Assembly: GCA_001898225.1 (NCBI GenBank)
Contig: MKTJ01000048.1
Coordinates: 1 to 64,000, forward strand
Source of the DNA: Chloroflexi bacterium 54-19
GTDB taxonomy: Bacteria > Chloroflexota > Chloroflexia > Chloroheliales > Chloroheliaceae
Direction of reading: 5' to 3'
Length of the DNA: 64,000 nucleotides
How positions within the stretch are numbered: the stretch's first letter is position 1; each line of letters starts with the position of its first letter. Shown here piece after piece: positions 57,217 to 64,000 of this stretch. The notes beneath the pieces were generated by a model that saw nothing but the letters and a program-made list of their open reading frames with translations, was not told the DNA's origin and made no database searches. The translations under genes and the position numbers were made by a program.

Positions 57217-57678
57217 CTAACTGGTGATTAAGGCAAATTCAGTGGCCGCCAGTAAGCCAAAGAAGAAGAAAAACCCAATTGAGACAACCGTGTAATCGAG
57301 CCGGGTCCGCCCGGTCTTTTTCAAGTCGTAGTGGCACAAGACCGTAATACCCGCCAGGGCCAGACCAAAAAAGCTGGCCATCTGGAAGCCGTTACCGCTA
57401 TCGGGTTGGTTTAGTGCGTGTAACAAATTTAGCTGGATATTGACAATAATTGCCGCCAGTCCCAATGTGGCGATTTTTGAAAATTGCATCCGGTCAGATT
57501 CAACCATCCCAAATGGAACGATAAACAGCAAGGCGATAGGGCTGTAATTAAAGACTGAAAGTTTCCCAATCTGGTTATTAAAAAATGATTGAAAGAGCAA
57601 CAGTAAAAGATAGCCCGCCAGTAACCCGCTCAGAGTCAGGTAGGTTTTGGGAGTATCGAATTGTTTGAGCTTGTCCAT
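57217..57678 (-). CDS. Hypothetical four-helix membrane protein
   Basis: A 153-residue protein with four hydrophobic helices (about 13-32, 44-60, 69-88 and 98-116, with a last one near 128-148). The loops are short. Phe-rich C-terminal helix (GFFFFFGLLAATEFALI). No catalytic motif or family was recognised. Convergent with the preceding gene and divergent from the DinB gene. Confidence 0.6.
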   Translation of the reverse strand: MDKLKQFDTPKTYLTLSGLLAGYLLLLLFQSFFNNQIGKLSVFNYSPIALLFIVPFGMVESDRMQFSKIATLGLAAIIVNIQLNLLHALNQPDSGNGFQMASFFGLALAGITVLCHYDLKKTGRTRLDYTVVSIGFFFFFGLLAATEFALITS

Positions 57679-57857
57679 TTTGGGTTCGCCTCACCGGAAA
57701 TTAAGTTATACAAGGTGCTATGTTTATTATATCAATAAGCTCATATTTAAGTTATTTTATTTTGCTTTCTTTTCGAATTTATTGACAATTCCACCAAAAG
57801 CACGTAGCCTTTATTCATCACAAAGAATCTCGGTAATCTGAATAAAAGAGGTAACAG

Positions 57858-58370
57858 ATGAGCTTGTTGACGCCTGGGCGCTTGCTGCGTTCGCTGCGTA
57901 AAAACCCCGTTATTTTGCACGGTTTAATAAAAAATGTCTGGCAGGACCAGGCCCGCCGTTTCAAGGATGGACCGGACGGTTGGAGCGTGGTAGAGATTGT
58001 CTGCCACCTGCGCGACCTAGAGGAAGTTTTCTACCAGCGCGCTTTACGGATGTTGAATGAGGACACGCCGGTCTTTGAAAGTTTCGACCAGAACGAAAAG
58101 GCCCGGCAGGGTGACTATACCAACCAGGCCCTCAATAGAGTCTTTGAGCAATTAGTCGAGAACCGCCGCCGTACTATCCAGTTTTTCGCGGAATTGACCC
58201 CCACACAATGGCAGCGCACCGGGATTCATCCCGAAGCCGGGCCTATCACTTTATTGGAACAGGCTTTCCAGATAGGTTCGCACGACACCGACCATATCGA
58301 GCAAATTGTGCGAGCGTTGGGGTTGGCCGAAGAACTTTATGGGAATATAAAAGTAGTCTCGTTAAACTAG
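57858..58370 (+). CDS. DinB-family putative metal-dependent hydrolase
   Basis: A 170-residue four-helix bundle. The DinB_2 pattern is seen: GWSVVEIVCHLRDLEEVFYQ (first His ligand), a central DYTNQALNRVFEQL helix, and GSHDTDHIEQIVRAL with the second His pair. Three His normally bind the metal in this fold. Members include thiol-transferases such as mycothiol/bacillithiol S-transferases, but the substrate is not known. Its 3' end overlaps the convergent pcaB gene by 4 bases. Confidence 0.85.
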   Translation: MSLLTPGRLLRSLRKNPVILHGLIKNVWQDQARRFKDGPDGWSVVEIVCHLRDLEEVFYQRALRMLNEDTPVFESFDQNEKARQGDYTNQALNRVFEQLVENRRRTIQFFAELTPTQWQRTGIHPEAGPITLLEQAFQIGSHDTDHIEQIVRALGLAEELYGNIKVVSLN

Positions 58371-59719
58371 CGGTCCGGGGCCGGGTTGAGGCGGCGGTAG
58401 CCGGCCAGGGCCCGGTCGATAAAAAGATTGGCGCTGCCGAGATAGCTGGCCGGGTCGAGGGCCTGGTCGATTTCGGCCTCGGTCAGGTGCTGGCGGGCCT
58501 GGGGGTTTTCGAGGACGGCCTGGCGCAAGTCTTTCCCCTGCTCCGTGACCTGTTTGACGGCGGCCTGGACGATTTTATAGGCTTCGGCCCGGCCAATTTT
58601 AGGAGCGAGTGCCATCGTCAGGGCCTCGGACAGCACCAGGCCATTGGTCCGGTCCAGGTTCGCCCGCATCCTGTCGGCATCAATTTCGAGGTTGGCGGTT
58701 GCCGCCCGGATACCTTCGACCGCCCCGGCAGTATGGCGGAAAAGGTCGGGCAGGGCGGTCCATTCGGCCTGCCAGCCGCCGACGGCCCGCTCGTGTTCCT
58801 GCCCCATTGCCCCCAGGATAACCGGAACGGCCCCTACCGCCAATCGCGCCGCTGCCAGGGCCAACATGGTATCGACCGGGTTGCGTTTCTGGGGCATGGC
58901 CGACGAGCCGCCTTTGCCGGGAAGCTCTCCTTCCCTGGCTTCCCCGACCTCGGTCTGGGCCAGCAGCGCCAGGTCGGTGCCGATTTTCGCCATCGCGCCC
59001 GCCACTACCCCCAGGCTCCCCGCCAACCGTCCGACCCGGTCCCGTTCGGTGTGCCAGGGCAATTCCGGCGCGGCCAGTTTCAGTTTGGCGGCCAGTCTTT
59101 CGACCACTTCCGGACCTTTATCTCCAAGCGAAGCCAGCGTCCCGGCGGCTCCGCCCAGTTGGACAGCCAGGGCTGTTTCCTGCTGTTCCCGCAAGAATTC
59201 GACCTGGCGGGTGACCAGGGCCAGCCAGCGGGCCGCTTTCAGACCAAAAGTCAGCGGCAGGGCCTGTTGCAGGAGGGTCCGGCCTACCATCAGGGTGGCG
59301 CGGTGCTTTTCGGCCAGTTGGGCGCAACTTTCCGCGATTTCCAGCAGCCCGGCTAAAAGTAGGTCCAGCCCGGCCCGCGACTGTAACATCAGGGCCGTGT
59401 CAATGGCGTCCTGGCTGGTCGCGCCCCAGTGGACATATCTTTTCGCCTCGCCTTCCACCAGGGCCGTCAACATGCGCACCAGGGGAATCGCCGGAGTCCC
59501 GGCCAGGGCCGTTTCCCGGTAAAGCGCGGCCACGTCAAAAAGCTCCACCCGGCTTTTCCCGGCAATTTCAAGGGCGGCGGCCTGAGGAATTATTTCAAGC
59601 TCCGCCTCGGCCCGGGCCAGGGCCGCTTCGAAATCGAGCATGGCCTGGACATGGGCCGGGGCTGAGAAGACCGCCGTCATGGCCGGGGTGGTGAAAAGAG
59701 GTTGGACCTGGTCGGACAT
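58367..59719 (-). CDS. pcaB: 3-carboxy-cis,cis-muconate cycloisomerase
   Basis: A 450-residue member of the fumarase/aspartase family that lactonises the ring-cleavage product of protocatechuate. It has the family signature GSSAMPQKRNP (271-281), HWGATSQD (97-104, substrate-binding), and the conserved EHERAVGGWQAEW segment. Adenylosuccinate lyase is the closest alternative, but the pcaH, pcaG and pcaC neighbours settle it. It is the last gene of the operon and is 124 bases behind pcaG, a bit more than the tight spacing within the rest. Confidence 0.93.
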   Translation of the reverse strand: MSDQVQPLFTTPAMTAVFSAPAHVQAMLDFEAALARAEAELEIIPQAAALEIAGKSRVELFDVAALYRETALAGTPAIPLVRMLTALVEGEAKRYVHWGATSQDAIDTALMLQSRAGLDLLLAGLLEIAESCAQLAEKHRATLMVGRTLLQQALPLTFGLKAARWLALVTRQVEFLREQQETALAVQLGGAAGTLASLGDKGPEVVERLAAKLKLAAPELPWHTERDRVGRLAGSLGVVAGAMAKIGTDLALLAQTEVGEAREGELPGKGGSSAMPQKRNPVDTMLALAAARLAVGAVPVILGAMGQEHERAVGGWQAEWTALPDLFRHTAGAVEGIRAATANLEIDADRMRANLDRTNGLVLSEALTMALAPKIGRAEAYKIVQAAVKQVTEQGKDLRQAVLENPQARQHLTEAEIDQALDPASYLGSANLFIDRALAGYRRLNPAPDR

Positions 59720-59843
59720 TCCGCCTTTTTAGCTCCTGCTAGTTTTATAGGTTTGCAGTTTAAGTTTTTTCAGATAGGGCCATGGTAATCTAACTCGTTT
59801 ACTGACTACCGACTATTGGCGATGCGCTGTGAGCCCCTGGCTA

Positions 59844-60434
59844 CTAAAGGTTAAAGAAAGCCGTTTCGCCCTCGCCCTGCATGATAATGTCGAAGCGGTA
59901 GACCGCTTTGCCCTCCTCGGTAGCTTTGGGGTCTTTGCGGGCAACCAGGGTCGCGCGCCGCTCTGCCGGGACCAGTTGCAAGACCGGGTCGGTCGCGGTG
60001 GCGGCCTCGTCCTCGAAATAGAGCCGGGTCGCCAGGTGGTTTAGCAAGCCCCGCGAGAAAATCGTCAGGTTGAGATGGGGCGCTTGCAGCGTATTATCAT
60101 CGAATGGCACCGCCCCCGGTTTGACCGTCTCGAACCAGAACGAGCCGTCTTTAGCCGTCCCGGTCCGGCCATACCCGCTAAAGTCGGGGTCGAGTGTCCC
60201 GGTAGTCTGCGCAGCAGGGTGGTTGTAGTGGCCGCTGGCGTTGGCCTGCCAGATTTCTAAAAGCGCATCAATGACAGGCGCGCCATCCCCATCTAGCACC
60301 CTCCCCTCAATCCGAATGTGTTCGCCGGGAGTCTCAGGGCTAGCCAGGACCGGGTGTACCATGTCTTTGGTCAGCAGACCGATAGAGAAGAACGGCCCCA
60401 CCGTCGAGGAACCCGTTAAAGGAAGTTTTGACAT
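59844..60434 (-). CDS. pcaG: Protocatechuate 3,4-dioxygenase alpha subunit
   Basis: A 196-residue alpha chain of the intradiol dioxygenase. It has GSSTVGPFFSIGL at the N-terminus, LLEIWQANASGHYNHP and HLNLTIFSRGLLNHLATRLYF. Alpha subunits share the fold but do not hold iron; the His and Tyr ligand set is incomplete here as expected. It overlaps pcaH by one base (TAATG), which indicates coupled translation in stoichiometric amounts. Confidence 0.95.
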   Translation of the reverse strand: MSKLPLTGSSTVGPFFSIGLLTKDMVHPVLASPETPGEHIRIEGRVLDGDGAPVIDALLEIWQANASGHYNHPAAQTTGTLDPDFSGYGRTGTAKDGSFWFETVKPGAVPFDDNTLQAPHLNLTIFSRGLLNHLATRLYFEDEAATATDPVLQLVPAERRATLVARKDPKATEEGKAVYRFDIIMQGEGETAFFNL

Positions 60435-61180
60435 TAGTGGCCCTCTCCTGTTTCCTGTCTGGCATTTTCAAAGGGGGTAGCGTTGGGGCCGCGCAATACA
60501 ATGTCCCAGCGATAGCCGAGAGCCCATTCTTGCTCGGTGACGGTGTGGTCGTAGGCGGCAATCAGGCGTTCGCGGGCTTTGCCTGCCGGGACCGAACTCA
60601 TAATCGGGTCGAGATTGTGGAGGGGGTCGTCGGCAAAATACATCTGGGTGACCAGCCGGGAGAGCATGTTGGGTCCAAAGAGCGAGAAATGGATGTGGGC
60701 GGGTCGCCAGGCGTTGTAGTGGTTTTTCCAGGGATAGGCGCCGGGCCGGATGGTCAGGAAGCGGTACTCGCCCTGGTCGTTGGTGAGGCAGCGCCCCATC
60801 CCGATAAAGTTGGGGTCGAGAGGGCCGGGCCACTGGTCGCGTTCGTGGAAATAGCGGCCACTGGCGTTAGCCTGCCAGACTTCGAGCAGGGTATGTGGAA
60901 TGGGGTTACCTTCTTCGTCCAGCACCCGCCCGGTGACGATGATACGCTGGCCGATAGCCTCACCCCCGGTACCGGAGTTGCGGGTGAGGTCGGCGTCTTC
61001 GGGGATGACCCGGCTGAGATAGGGGCCGGGCCCGGTCAGTTCCGAGATAGTGAGAGGCGTCTCGATAAGTGGTTGTTTGGGTGCGCGGCGGCGGGTGGAT
61101 TGGTACGCCTCGTACAGGTAGGGCGGGAAAATCTCTTTATCACCGCGCACGATGGCTTCAAAAGTGGTCGCAATATCCAT
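60434..61180 (-). CDS. pcaH: Protocatechuate 3,4-dioxygenase beta subunit
   Basis: The 248-residue catalytic chain that opens the ring of 3,4-dihydroxybenzoate between the hydroxyls. The non-heme Fe(III) ligands can be placed: Tyr110 (NASGRYFH), Tyr149 (GAYPWKNHY), His162 and His164 (PAHIHFSLFG), each two residues later than in Pseudomonas putida. The ATG at 61180 follows GGAGG at good spacing; an open frame continues upstream to 61327, but that part overlaps pcaC in another frame and is not protein-like. It is 7 bases behind pcaC. Confidence 0.96.
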   Translation of the reverse strand: MDIATTFEAIVRGDKEIFPPYLYEAYQSTRRRAPKQPLIETPLTISELTGPGPYLSRVIPEDADLTRNSGTGGEAIGQRIIVTGRVLDEEGNPIPHTLLEVWQANASGRYFHERDQWPGPLDPNFIGMGRCLTNDQGEYRFLTIRPGAYPWKNHYNAWRPAHIHFSLFGPNMLSRLVTQMYFADDPLHNLDPIMSSVPAGKARERLIAAYDHTVTEQEWALGYRWDIVLRGPNATPFENARQETGEGH

Positions 61181-61187
61181 AATCTTT

Positions 61188-61631
61188 TTATTCCTCCTTC
61201 CCCGGTGGGTTAGTTTCTCCGGTGATGGTTGTCTGAGGGCCGACTTTAGCCCTTGCTGATATTTCCGACTGGGCGAATTCTTTTTTGGCGGTGGCAAAGG
61301 CCGAGTTAGCCGCCGGGACGCCCGCATAAACGGCCACGTGCATCAGTACCTCGGCGATTTCGCGCTGGTCCACCCCGATATTCTGGCTGGCCCGCAGGTG
61401 CAAAGCCAGTTCTTCCCGGCCTAACGCAGCCAGGATAGCGATTGTCACGAGGCTGCGGGTGCGGCGGTCCAGGTCGGGCCGCGCCCAGAGCGACCCCCAG
61501 GCCGTTTCGGTGATGAAGCGTTGAAAATCAGCGTCGAACTCGGTGATGCGGGCGGTGGCCCGTTCCACGTGTTCGGCCCCCAGCACCTCTTTTCTGACTT
61601 TCATTCCCTTATCGTACAGCGACTCTTCCAT
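61188..61631 (-). CDS. pcaC: 4-carboxymuconolactone decarboxylase
   Basis: A 147-residue AhpD-like fold protein. The order VLGAEHVERATARITEFDAD, WGSLWARPDLDRRTRSLVTI, AALGREELALHLRASQNIGV, EVLMHVAVYAGVPAANSAF matches PcaC, including the His of LHLRA thought to be active. It decarboxylates the lactone from PcaB. No Cys pair is present, so it is not an AhpD peroxidase partner. The C-terminal 25 residues are disordered and overlong. Spacing to acyl-CoA dehydrogenase is 11 bases. Confidence 0.94.
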   Translation of the reverse strand: MEESLYDKGMKVRKEVLGAEHVERATARITEFDADFQRFITETAWGSLWARPDLDRRTRSLVTIAILAALGREELALHLRASQNIGVDQREIAEVLMHVAVYAGVPAANSAFATAKKEFAQSEISARAKVGPQTTITGETNPPGKEE

Positions 61632-61642
61632 CGGAAGTTCTC

Positions 61643-62803
61643 CTAGTAGGATTTTGGCATGTTCAGGACGTGCTGGCCGATATATGCCAGCACCAGGTTA
61701 TTGTTGACCGGGGCGACCGTATAAAGGCGGGTTTCCCTGAACTTGCGCTCAATATCATACTCGACCGCCAGGCCGTAGCCGCCGTGAGTGGTCAGGCAGG
61801 CGTTGGCGGCCTCCCAACTGGCCTGGGAGGCGAGCAGTTTGGCGAGATTGGCCTCGGCTCCGCATTTTTGTTTGTTGTCAAAGAGCCAGGCCGCCTTAAA
61901 ACGCATCAGGTCGGCGGCTTCAATATGGGCGTGGGCCTGGGCGATAGGGAATTGCACGCCCTGGTTCGTACCGATAGGTTTGCCAAAGACGACCCGGTCG
62001 CTGGCGTAACGGCTGGCTTTTTCCACGAACCAGCGCCCATCCCCGATGCACTCGGCAGCAATCAGGATACGTTCGGCGTTCCAGCTATCCAGGATATAGC
62101 GAAAGCCCTTGCCTTCCTCGCCCACCAGGGCGCTGGCCGGGACGCGCAGGTCGTTTATAAAAACCTGGTTGGTTTCGTGGTTGACCATCGCTTCGATAGG
62201 CCGGGCTTCGATGCTGTCGCCCGCCGCGTGCAAATCCACCAGGAAAAGGCTGAGGCCGCCCGTCCGGTCCTGGACCTGTTCGAGCGGGGTCGTGCGGGCC
62301 AAAAGCAGCATCAAATCGGAGTGCTGGAAACGGCTGGTCCAGACCTTCTGGCCGTTTATGACGTAAGAATCGCCCTGGCGGACGGCGGCGGTCTTGATTT
62401 TGGTAGTGTCGGACCCGGCGTCCGGCTCGGTCACACCAAAAGCCTGCAAACGCAGTTCGCCCCGCGCGATTTTGGGCAGGTAATAGCTTTTTTGCTCGGC
62501 GTTCCCATAGCGGAGCAAACTTCCCATGATATACATCTGGGCGTGACAGGCCGCCGAGTTGCCGCCCGAAAGGTTGATTTCTTCCAGGATTAGACTGGCC
62601 TCGGTGATGCCCAGTCCGGCCCCATCGTATTCTTCGGGAATGAGGGCGGCCAGCCACCCTGCCTCGGTCAGGGTCTGGACGAATTCTTCCGGGTAGGCGC
62701 GGTCGTGGTCGAGTTTGCGCCAGTACTCGCCCGTGAATTTACGGCACAATTCGCGCACCGCCGCCCGGATATGCTGTTGTTCCTCGGTCAGGTTAAATTC
62801 CAT
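61643..62803 (-). CDS. Acyl-CoA dehydrogenase family protein
   Basis: A 386-residue flavoenzyme of the ACAD fold. Motifs: LTEEQQHIRAAVRELCRKF, GVTEPDAGSDTTKIKTAAVR (FAD and substrate contacts), YVINGQKVWTSRFQHSDLML, THGGYGLAVEYDIERKFRE. At the place where most ACADs carry the catalytic Glu (YEGT), the sequence is YTVAPVNNNLVLAYIG, without Glu. The base may be elsewhere, or the reaction may be different. The ATG at 62803 is preferred; the open frame extends upstream 98 codons but overlaps the MaoC gene and is not protein-like. It overlaps that gene by 11 bases. Confidence 0.92.
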   Translation of the reverse strand: MEFNLTEEQQHIRAAVRELCRKFTGEYWRKLDHDRAYPEEFVQTLTEAGWLAALIPEEYDGAGLGITEASLILEEINLSGGNSAACHAQMYIMGSLLRYGNAEQKSYYLPKIARGELRLQAFGVTEPDAGSDTTKIKTAAVRQGDSYVINGQKVWTSRFQHSDLMLLLARTTPLEQVQDRTGGLSLFLVDLHAAGDSIEARPIEAMVNHETNQVFINDLRVPASALVGEEGKGFRYILDSWNAERILIAAECIGDGRWFVEKASRYASDRVVFGKPIGTNQGVQFPIAQAHAHIEAADLMRFKAAWLFDNKQKCGAEANLAKLLASQASWEAANACLTTHGGYGLAVEYDIERKFRETRLYTVAPVNNNLVLAYIGQHVLNMPKSY

Positions 62804-63335
62804 TTTCGCCTTTTTTCTCGGTCTGCTGGTTGGCCGCTCGTATTGCCAGGTCGCGGGCGGTAGCCGGGACATGCCCGCGCCGGTAGACCATAATCGTGCG
62901 TTTGAATTCGATAACGGTGGTGCCATCCTGGTTGAACCCGGTCGTCTTGATGCGTATAATCCCGACGTTCGGGCGCGATTTGGAGCCACGCGCTTCCAGG
63001 ACTTCCGATTTGGCGTAGATGGTGTCACCGTGAAAGACCGGGGCGGGAAGGCGCACTTCATCCCAGCCCAGGTTAGCCATGGCGTTCTGGCTGACATCGG
63101 TCACGCTCATTCCGGTCACCAGGGCCAGGGTAAAAGTGCTGTCCACCAACGGTTTGCCAAACTCGGTCTGGGCAGCATAGTTATAATCGAAGTGGATAGG
63201 GTTAGTATTGAGGGTAAGCATGGTTGTCCAGACGTTATCGGCCTCGGTGATGGTCCGGCCAAGCGGGTGGACATAGACATCGCCCACCTCGAAATCCTCG
63301 AAGCAACGCCCCTGCCAGCCCGGTTTTACGCTCAT
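62793..63335 (-). CDS. MaoC-family hydratase (mesaconyl-CoA hydratase-like)
   Basis: A 180-residue hot-dog-fold hydratase. YVHPLGRTITEADNVWTTML and LNTNPIHFDYNYAAQTEFGK hold the catalytic Asp and His of the (R)-hydratase motif. The length and the GDTIYAKSEVLEARGSKSRP segment agree with the group that hydrates mesaconyl-CoA or similar short enoyl-CoA. It overlaps the acyl-CoA dehydrogenase gene and shares an ATGA overlap with the gene upstream, so translation is coupled. Substrate unknown. Confidence 0.9.
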   Translation of the reverse strand: MSVKPGWQGRCFEDFEVGDVYVHPLGRTITEADNVWTTMLTLNTNPIHFDYNYAAQTEFGKPLVDSTFTLALVTGMSVTDVSQNAMANLGWDEVRLPAPVFHGDTIYAKSEVLEARGSKSRPNVGIIRIKTTGFNQDGTTVIEFKRTIMVYRRGHVPATARDLAIRAANQQTEKKGENGI

Positions 63336-64000
63336 AAGATACCTTTCTTTCTATTCCAACCGAACTCCTGCTCAATCAAGCCAACCGTTTCCCGGACTAA
63401 CACTCGGTCCAATTCTTCCATGACGCCGTCGAGCAGGTTGGCCGTTTCGATATAAAGGCGCAACCCGGCCTCGACCTGTTGGCGCAGGGTCGGGGCCAAC
63501 CCGTCGGCGTCCTCAATGCCAAACGCGGTCCGGCGCAGTTGCACCCAGCGGCTTTCAGACCCTATCGCCCCGGCTATTTCGTCAAAAAAAGCGTTGTCGC
63601 CTGAGACCAGGACGCCGCGCTGGGTCTGGATGACCTGGGAAAGACCCCAGGAGAAGCCGTGGCGGGCGTTGAGCATCCGGCCAATGTCGTTGCGGCGGAG
63701 TCCTTCCAGTCCTTTATGAACTTCCTCAATCCAGCCGACCATGGCGCGACTGGACCACAGGTTGGCCGCCTTTTGCATCGCGGTGTCCCAGGTGAAAGCT
63801 TGCGCCCTGGCCTGGACTTTTTGGAAAAGGCTGGTCGGGTCAAAAAGGGCTCTCCCTGTTCGCAGCCCGGCAATGGTTTTGACCGCCACTTCCGGCTGTG
63901 TAAAAGACTTTTCAAGTTGACTTTTACTTACATCGCTCACCACGACCAGGCGACCGTTTATCAGGTGGCTACCCATGCCATCCGGTTCGTCAGCGTCGCT
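63332..64000 (-). CDS. Nucleotidyltransferase-like protein, C-terminal part
   Basis: An open frame that runs off the right edge of the window, at least 222 residues. The ATG at 63976 is not a likely start because the frame continues upstream with acidic residues (SDADEPDG). The segment INGRLVVVSDVSKSQLEKSF followed by VKTIAGLRTGRALFDPTSLF and a helical C-terminal part resembles the back half of pol-beta-type nucleotidyltransferases, with an arrangement like small-substrate enzymes. The N-terminal catalytic motif should be outside the window. It overlaps the MaoC gene by four bases (ATGA), so it belongs to the same operon, which is unexpected for a ring-cleavage cluster. Confidence 0.6.
   Translation of the reverse strand, partial: SDADEPDGMGSHLINGRLVVVSDVSKSQLEKSFTQPEVAVKTIAGLRTGRALFDPTSLFQKVQARAQAFTWDTAMQKAANLWSSRAMVGWIEEVHKGLEGLRRNDIGRMLNARHGFSWGLSQVIQTQRGVLVSGDNAFFDEIAGAIGSESRWVQLRRTAFGIEDADGLAPTLRQQVEAGLRLYIETANLLDGVMEELDRVLVRETVGLIEQEFGWNRKKGIL

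Noticed and set aside
58208..59356. A 382-codon plus-strand frame opposite pcaB
   Set aside because: It is antisense shadow; it runs through the pcaB signature region, and its Gly/Gln/Arg-rich translation is not protein-like.
61181..61327. 49-codon N-terminal extension of pcaH
   Set aside because: It overlaps pcaC in another frame and is basic and low in complexity; GGAGG and the ATG at 61180 give the normal start.
62804..63097. N-terminal extension of the acyl-CoA dehydrogenase
   Set aside because: The frame is open but lies inside the MaoC gene; the extension is Arg/Ser/Pro-rich, and the family begins at the ATG at 62803.
1..64000. CRISPR arrays, tRNA and rRNA genes, transposases, prophage genes
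   Set aside because: Looked for by eye and none found: no regularly spaced identical repeats, no tRNA T-loop with cloverleaf context, no rRNA sequence and no integrase or transposase-like protein.

Overview
The window reads as a contiguous piece of chromosome from a free-living bacterium, most likely a member of the Chloroflexota. This is an inference from gene content and is not proven by a marker gene. The supporting content is a C40-type carotenoid set with a CruA/CruP-type cyclase homologue, a GlgC plus GlgM-type glucan pair, CIRCE-controlled groESL, separate ClpB and ClpC, threonine-rich lipoproteins of the LppX type and a DUF3105 protein. Nothing suggests an outer membrane with LPS. Most genes are moderately GC-rich, and intergenic regions are AT-rich with good TTGACA-17-TATAAT type promoters. 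I saw no rRNA, tRNA, CRISPR array, transposase or phage gene.

Layout. 1-5 kb: end of a TPR-like gene, a MutS-related ATPase, then glgC and glgA/glgM. 5-9 kb: a secreted CHRD-like protein, crtB, a DUF1232 membrane protein and a dienelactone-hydrolase-like enzyme. 9-19 kb: a proteostasis block (groEL, groES with CIRCE, clpB) with small accessory proteins and a nucleotidyltransferase. 19-24 kb: an esterase, an AlkD-like glycosylase with a fragment of a second copy nearby, a Sir2 protein and DAHP synthase. 24-34 kb: clpC, an AT-richer HEAT-repeat gene, an MFS transporter with no ordinary start codon, the CruA/CruP-like flavoprotein, a hemerythrin and a truncated Hsp70. 34-48 kb: a beta-propeller lipoprotein, TetR plus DHA2 exporter, a hydrolase, a chemoreceptor, MarR plus fabF, an orphan response regulator, a phytoene-desaturase-like enzyme, a thioredoxin, and TetR plus FAD monooxygenase.

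49-54 kb: the best candidate for an uncommon system. A McrB-type AAA+ ATPase with a Cys-containing N-terminal domain overlaps a DUF2357/McrC-like partner. The partner's PD-(D/E)XK motif reads D-A-T where D-A-K is expected. A GlsB-type membrane protein and an HNH endonuclease follow. 54-58 kb: an LppX-like lipoprotein, a DUF3105 protein, and a membrane protein behind a structured leader whose last hairpin covers part of the Shine-Dalgarno sequence. 58-64 kb: a minus-strand catabolic operon (nucleotidyltransferase-like, MaoC hydratase, acyl-CoA dehydrogenase, pcaC, pcaH, pcaG, pcaB) for protocatechuate ring cleavage.

Regulation is unusually readable. HrcA/CIRCE controls groESL. Two TetR genes and the MarR gene each have a near-consensus promoter with a palindrome at the start point. 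One operator type (TGAC-N4-GTCA) occurs both at the second TetR gene and in front of the Hsp70-like gene 16 kb away. Several intergenic inverted-repeat elements (at about 24.0, 27.1, 34.1, 35.9 and 37.8 kb) look like small non-coding mobile or insulator sequences.
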